Positions 40,701 to 42,793 of a stretch of DNA of 42,793 nucleotides are shown here, one piece after another. The stretch is from an uncultured Bacteroidia bacterium (GTDB lineage: Bacteria > Bacteroidota > Bacteroidia > Bacteroidales > F082). Each line of letters opens with the position of its first letter. The first letter of the stretch is position 1. The position numbers and the translations under genes are program-made. The notes beneath the pieces were generated by a model. It made no database searches. It saw only the letters and a list, made by a program, of their open reading frames with translations, and was not told the DNA's origin. The stretch covers positions 5,712 through 48,504 of the forward strand of contig CADBZW010000033.1 of the NCBI GenBank assembly GCA_902799345.1, given 5' to 3'.

Positions 40701-41937
40701 TTCCATGCCCGGTGCCATGGACACTTTCTTGAATGTGGGCCTGAACGACGAAATCACCGAAGCCATTGCGCAAGACCAAAGCATCGCCTGGGCGGTGTGG
40801 GATTCCTACCGCCGTTTCTTGCAGAGCTGGGGCATGGCCAAAGGCATCGAGCGCGATGTGTTCGACGACGAAATCAACGCCTTCAAGCAGAAAAACAACG
40901 TGAAGATGAAGGCCGACTTCAGCATCGGCCAGATGCGCGAGGTGGCACTGTCGTATAAACGCATCCTCGCCGACCACGGTGTGGCTTTCGAGCAAGACCC
41001 GTTCAAGCAGTTGATTGACTGCGTCAACATGGTCATTGAGTCGTGGAACTCGGAGCGCGCCTTGGCCTATCGCCGCCATTTGGGCATCTCGGAGAACTGG
41101 GGTACCGCCGTCATAGTGCAGCAGATGATCTTCGGCAACCGCAGCGAGAACTCCGGCTCAGGCGTGGTGTTCACGCAGAACCCGCACCGCGAGCGTCCGG
41201 GCGTGCACCTCTATGGCGACTTCACCTTGCGCAGCCAGGGCGAGGATATCGTGGGCGGACTGGTCAAGCCGCTGCCTATCGGCGAGACGCAGCGCAAGGC
41301 CGCCGGACTGGAAGGCCCTTCGATGCAGACTATGCTACCCGACATCTACAAGAAAATCTATTCCATCGCTGTCGAACTCACCGAGCACCTCGGCTACAGC
41401 CCGCAGGAGATGGAGTTCACCTTCGAATCCGATAACCCCGACGACTTCCGCATCCTGCAGATCCGCGACCAAGACCTCAAGACGGAAGAGGAGAAGATCG
41501 CTTTCGTGCAGTCGCCCGACGAGATGCAACAACTCGGTCACGGCATGGGCATTGGCGGCGGCGCGATGAACGGCTTGGCGGCGTTCAACGCTGACCAAAT
41601 CAAGACCTTGCGCGAGCAACATCCTGGAAGTGATATCATATTGGTGCGTCCCGACACGGTGCCTCAAGACATCGGCATGATCTTCGACTGCGACGGTCTG
41701 CTGACGGCGCGTGGCGGCGCTACCTCACACGCGGCGGTCACTGCGGTGCGTCTTGGCAAGGTCTGCGTGGTGAGCTGCGACGGCCTCGAAGTCGACATCA
41801 ACGACGAATTCGGCCAGCTGAACGGCCATCCGCTGAAGATGGGCGACGAAATCGCCATCGACGGCAACCTCGGCATCGTCTACCTCGGCCATTACCAGAC
41901 GGAGAAGATGAAGATTGGGAAAGGGTATAATTATTAG
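37708..41937 (+). CDS. PPDK-like PEP/pyruvate-binding domain protein, 1409 residues
   Basis: A 1409-residue protein. The start at 37708 follows the -7 box. Residues ~1-900 form a long N-terminal region with no recognised domain, mostly helical. From ~910 it matches the ATP-grasp (PEP/pyruvate-binding) part of pyruvate phosphate dikinase: KAYHLKNLYLHGMPVPSGFV, VSVRSGTAISMPGAMDTFLN, GSGVVFTQNPHRE, SQGEDIVGG, PQEMEFTFES. Residues ~1325-1400 are the phosphohistidine domain (ARGGATSHAAVTAVRLG). The C-terminal TIM barrel of PPDK, which binds PEP/pyruvate, is absent, so it cannot be an ordinary PPDK; transfer to another acceptor is likely. Residues ~124-158 are encoded by an inserted palindromic element. 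Confidence 0.85.
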   Translation: MSEPFKSSALEANLAQTRYKDIFIPEEHQQFIALSAKYFGINKRAKECITEYHHPLSNHTFVTEELRKMLLDDFWFYTRDDVPANALHIPLEMMHSLLKPEVPAKLRLSIIITLMEFADKTFTSLRGGTTKQSSQEATSQGDISSADGATLDCIMPRNALVATVFNILNDAFDTNKDVFILATKHAGRYFDKVANDERFKQQACQLLRMMLQENYRYWQETSQVENWVESKKTLLTEEEVKKVCEEVGKPYFEQLKADLNAADTWEKLTDMPNFEQVAKRFTESEQAFPHFITKFHYVFFLLHLPGMENQRERLIWNMDRMMRDAIDEMPQEQLIPFIDTIFDLAEELRKDYMSAVLDFQLTLGLKVIDVDQTEMKEYVNYFEKKLIAFGFVTPGNVFVGEDWQLSVDENHIKNIRVWLELIEHAKSPLEKLLSALIVNLKLGGIFLSDTDLFQREITKVLNSNITPYYKKVKQLTRIFPVYFNEIGAEGEIRNVTTNMDEISGRQDQLVHFLRKQVHTESNNTLIALTFDVFKFWSDGNLDLLKPILPNNVFESIDKESTWFVHVHNLVQTMCEISCLNPEDVLMLSRDDYENLIGSAARRLELDEEISQREHARLMDIRDLYAYLREKYSFESVNIFSSLRSFPFIPDEEIDEFERVYKAKDFGRSLTMIYAFMDKLKTVIFNPEQSEGWENIYHKRHIAIGIPSMYGTYRENKFEAMGLTFRLERVATQLMEKVVQSINLEYISERTLNQIYRILEFFRNGLELDGITNQSFNSKLDMLRYSLTSRSFSFGQYINIFQFIAEDVRRIIIKYFLKSYEYPLKIVIPQLFDPEGKLSERETLALISQKSEEFHRDLLSDAFLMQPLDNFIGRILTSLRNMETTLNAKLISDIMTYNSEMLICPFWEITPKMDNQVFIGNKAYHLKNLYLHGMPVPSGFVITTETFRRNETINTIPELRTEIHGMIRKHIEELENLSGRKFGKPENPLLVSVRSGTAISMPGAMDTFLNVGLNDEITEAIAQDQSIAWAVWDSYRRFLQSWGMAKGIERDVFDDEINAFKQKNNVKMKADFSIGQMREVALSYKRILADHGVAFEQDPFKQLIDCVNMVIESWNSERALAYRRHLGISENWGTAVIVQQMIFGNRSENSGSGVVFTQNPHRERPGVHLYGDFTLRSQGEDIVGGLVKPLPIGETQRKAAGLEGPSMQTMLPDIYKKIYSIAVELTEHLGYSPQEMEFTFESDNPDDFRILQIRDQDLKTEEEKIAFVQSPDEMQQLGHGMGIGGGAMNGLAAFNADQIKTLREQHPGSDIILVRPDTVPQDIGMIFDCDGLLTARGGATSHAAVTAVRLGKVCVVSCDGLEVDINDEFGQLNGHPLKMGDEIAIDGNLGIVYLGHYQTEKMKIGKGYNY
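38078..38182. repeat. Palindromic element inserted in frame in the PPDK-like gene
   Basis: CATTGCGAGG (38078-38087) and GAAGCAATC (38097-38105) pair with GATTGCATC (38161-38169) and CCTCGCAATG (38173-38182). This is the common bacterial 'CATTGCGAGGnnnGAAGCAATC' palindrome. It is translated as TSLRGGTTKQSS on the left and DCIMPRNA on the right without a stop or a frameshift. Confidence 0.88.
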
Positions 41938-42153
41938 TTGGCAGTTGTTCAGTTTGGAGTTAGAAATTGAGAATTGACAATTGACAATTGAGAATTGACA
42001 ATTGAGAATTGAGAATTGAGAATTGATAATTGATAATGGTTTAGGTAGGAGGTAGGAGGTATGAAGTAGGAAATTTTTGAATTTTGAATCCTGAAATCTT
42101 GAAATCTTTAAATCTTGAAATCTTGAAATCTTTAAATCTTTAAATCCCCCGTT
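41938..42153. repeat. Tandem low-complexity arrays before the YraN gene
   Basis: Three arrays follow each other: GAATTGACA/GAATTGAGA units (about 41965-42036), AGGTAGG units (about 42043-42069), and GAAATCTTGAAATCTTTAAATC units (about 42074-42146), which end 8 bp before the ATG at 42154. No -7 box TAnnTTTG is evident, so transcription may come from upstream. No gene is seen. Confidence 0.85.
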
Positions 42154-42516
42154 ATGGCAGAACACAACGATTTAGGCAAGATCGGCGAGGAGCTCGCCGT
42201 CAACTATCTCATCGGAAAAGGCTACGAGATTTTGGAGCACAACTGGCGCAACAAGCACAAGGAAATCGACATCGTCGCCAAAGACGGCGGGACGCTGGTC
42301 ATCGTGGAGGTGAAGACCCGCCAGAGCGACGGCTTCGGCGAGCCCGACATGGCGGTGACACGCCAAAAGCAAAGGTGTCTTGTCTATGCTGCCAATGCCT
42401 ATGTCTTCAGCAAAAGGTTGGACCTTGACATCCGTTTTGATATCATTTCCATCGTTTTTAACCAAGGAAACCCCAAAATCGACCATATTGAGGACGCTTT
42501 TTTGCCACGGTGGTGA
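42154..42516 (+). CDS. YraN family (UPF0102) nuclease-like protein
   Basis: A 120-residue protein of the YraN family, which has a PD-(D/E)XK endonuclease-like fold: LGKIGEELAVNYLIGKGYEI, then HKEIDIVAKDGGTLVIVEVKTRQ carrying the D...EVK catalytic pattern. Length and layout are typical. Members are suspected to act in DNA processing or recombination; the substrate is unknown. Confidence 0.93.
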   Translation: MAEHNDLGKIGEELAVNYLIGKGYEILEHNWRNKHKEIDIVAKDGGTLVIVEVKTRQSDGFGEPDMAVTRQKQRCLVYAANAYVFSKRLDLDIRFDIISIVFNQGNPKIDHIEDAFLPRW

Positions 42517-42793
42517 GGCCTCTTTATATTAATATAGGTGTGTAAAATCCCCTTTCCTATATATATTCAGTATTTTTAAATACTGATAATCAGATATATA
42601 ACTAATACAAGAAAAATATTTTCAATAAAATGTTGCGCGTATTGTAAAAAGCTGTACTTTTGCACCCGCTTTCGGAAGGAACGAGGGGTGAGACGAGAGG
42701 GGAGACGGAAGCGCAAGTTCTTTGAAAGTCTGAGGCCAGCACAAGATACCTGCGCCGTTGCGAAGCGGCGCGAGGGAAGGAACCTTTTAAAAG
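42517..42793. other. Probable rRNA operon promoter and leader (gene beyond window)
   Basis: A highly AT-rich stretch (about 42525-42650) leads to TACTTTTG at 42655-42662. The 17-mer at 42653-42669 is identical to that in front of the tRNA-Asp (24594-24610). The following G-rich leader contains GTTCTTTGAAA (about 42717-42727), a box typical of Bacteroidales 16S leaders, and a hairpin GCGCCG/CGGCGC (about 42751-42770). I infer that a 16S rRNA gene starts beyond the right edge; no mature rRNA sequence is in the window. Confidence 0.65.

Noticed and set aside
41965-42036. Tandem GAATTGACA-type repeats as a possible CRISPR array
   Set aside because: Units are about 9-10 bp with no spacers between them, and no cas gene is near.

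Overview
The window is bacterial chromosome from a Bacteroidota organism, most likely an uncultured gut or rumen Bacteroidales. The evidence is a TonB-dependent receptor with a DUF5689 lipoprotein, type IX secretion (T9SS) cargo signals of both types (Por-type tail at 11895-12767, CHU_C-type tail at 34139-36475), LpxB (so a Gram-negative outer membrane), the kbl/tdh threonine pair, and more than ten promoters carrying the Bacteroidota -7 box TAnnTTTG. No transposase, integrase, phage gene or CRISPR array is visible.

Layout: (1) 1-3275, receptor tail and surface lipoprotein. (2) 3278-4988, an AAA+ ATPase/nuclease gene bracketed by two pairs of 49-bp palindromes. (3) 5091-7648, polyprenol-phosphate mannosyltransferase, dihydroorotase and a MORN-repeat lipoprotein. 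(4) 7740-11751, minus strand: cysS, a patatin phospholipase and an outer-membrane protein. (5) 11895-15278, a T9SS cargo protein, then the threonine-degradation pair kbl-tdh. (6) 15301-16073, a HigBA toxin-antitoxin module between duplicated terminators. (7) 16114-18958, another ATPase, Maf and SurE. (8) 18966-22514, a small membrane protein, LpxB and ComEC. (9) 22519-24407, minus strand: a GNAT-like protein and an SDR. (10) 24642-26353, tRNA-Asp and release factor 3. (11) 26452-30170, a membrane-tethered AraC regulator, a phased repeat array and two exported proteins. (12) 30171-32630, a repeat-rich accessory zone with a DUF4160/DUF2442 pair and mscL. (13) 32322-34075, a second palindrome-bracketed ATPase/nuclease preceded by the relic of a sister copy. 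(14) 34139-42793, a CHU_C protein, GAPDH, a PPDK-like giant enzyme, a YraN protein and what looks like the leader of an rRNA operon.

The most striking content is repeat biology. Two ATPase/PD-(D/E)XK genes each sit between their own gene-specific palindromes, which end within a few bases of the stop codon and lie next to the promoter; one has a tandem relic of a related copy. This looks like a small selfish or self-maintaining gene unit without a transposase. Separately, several small palindromic elements are inserted in coding sequence without breaking the frame (dihydroorotase, the PPDK-like enzyme, the leader of the CHU_C protein, the tail of SurE). Two genes have apparent internal deletions: GAPDH lacks about 20 residues and the tRNA-Asp lacks about 4 nt of its variable region. 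Both should be tested for assembly error. All functions are read from sequence by eye, without database searches.
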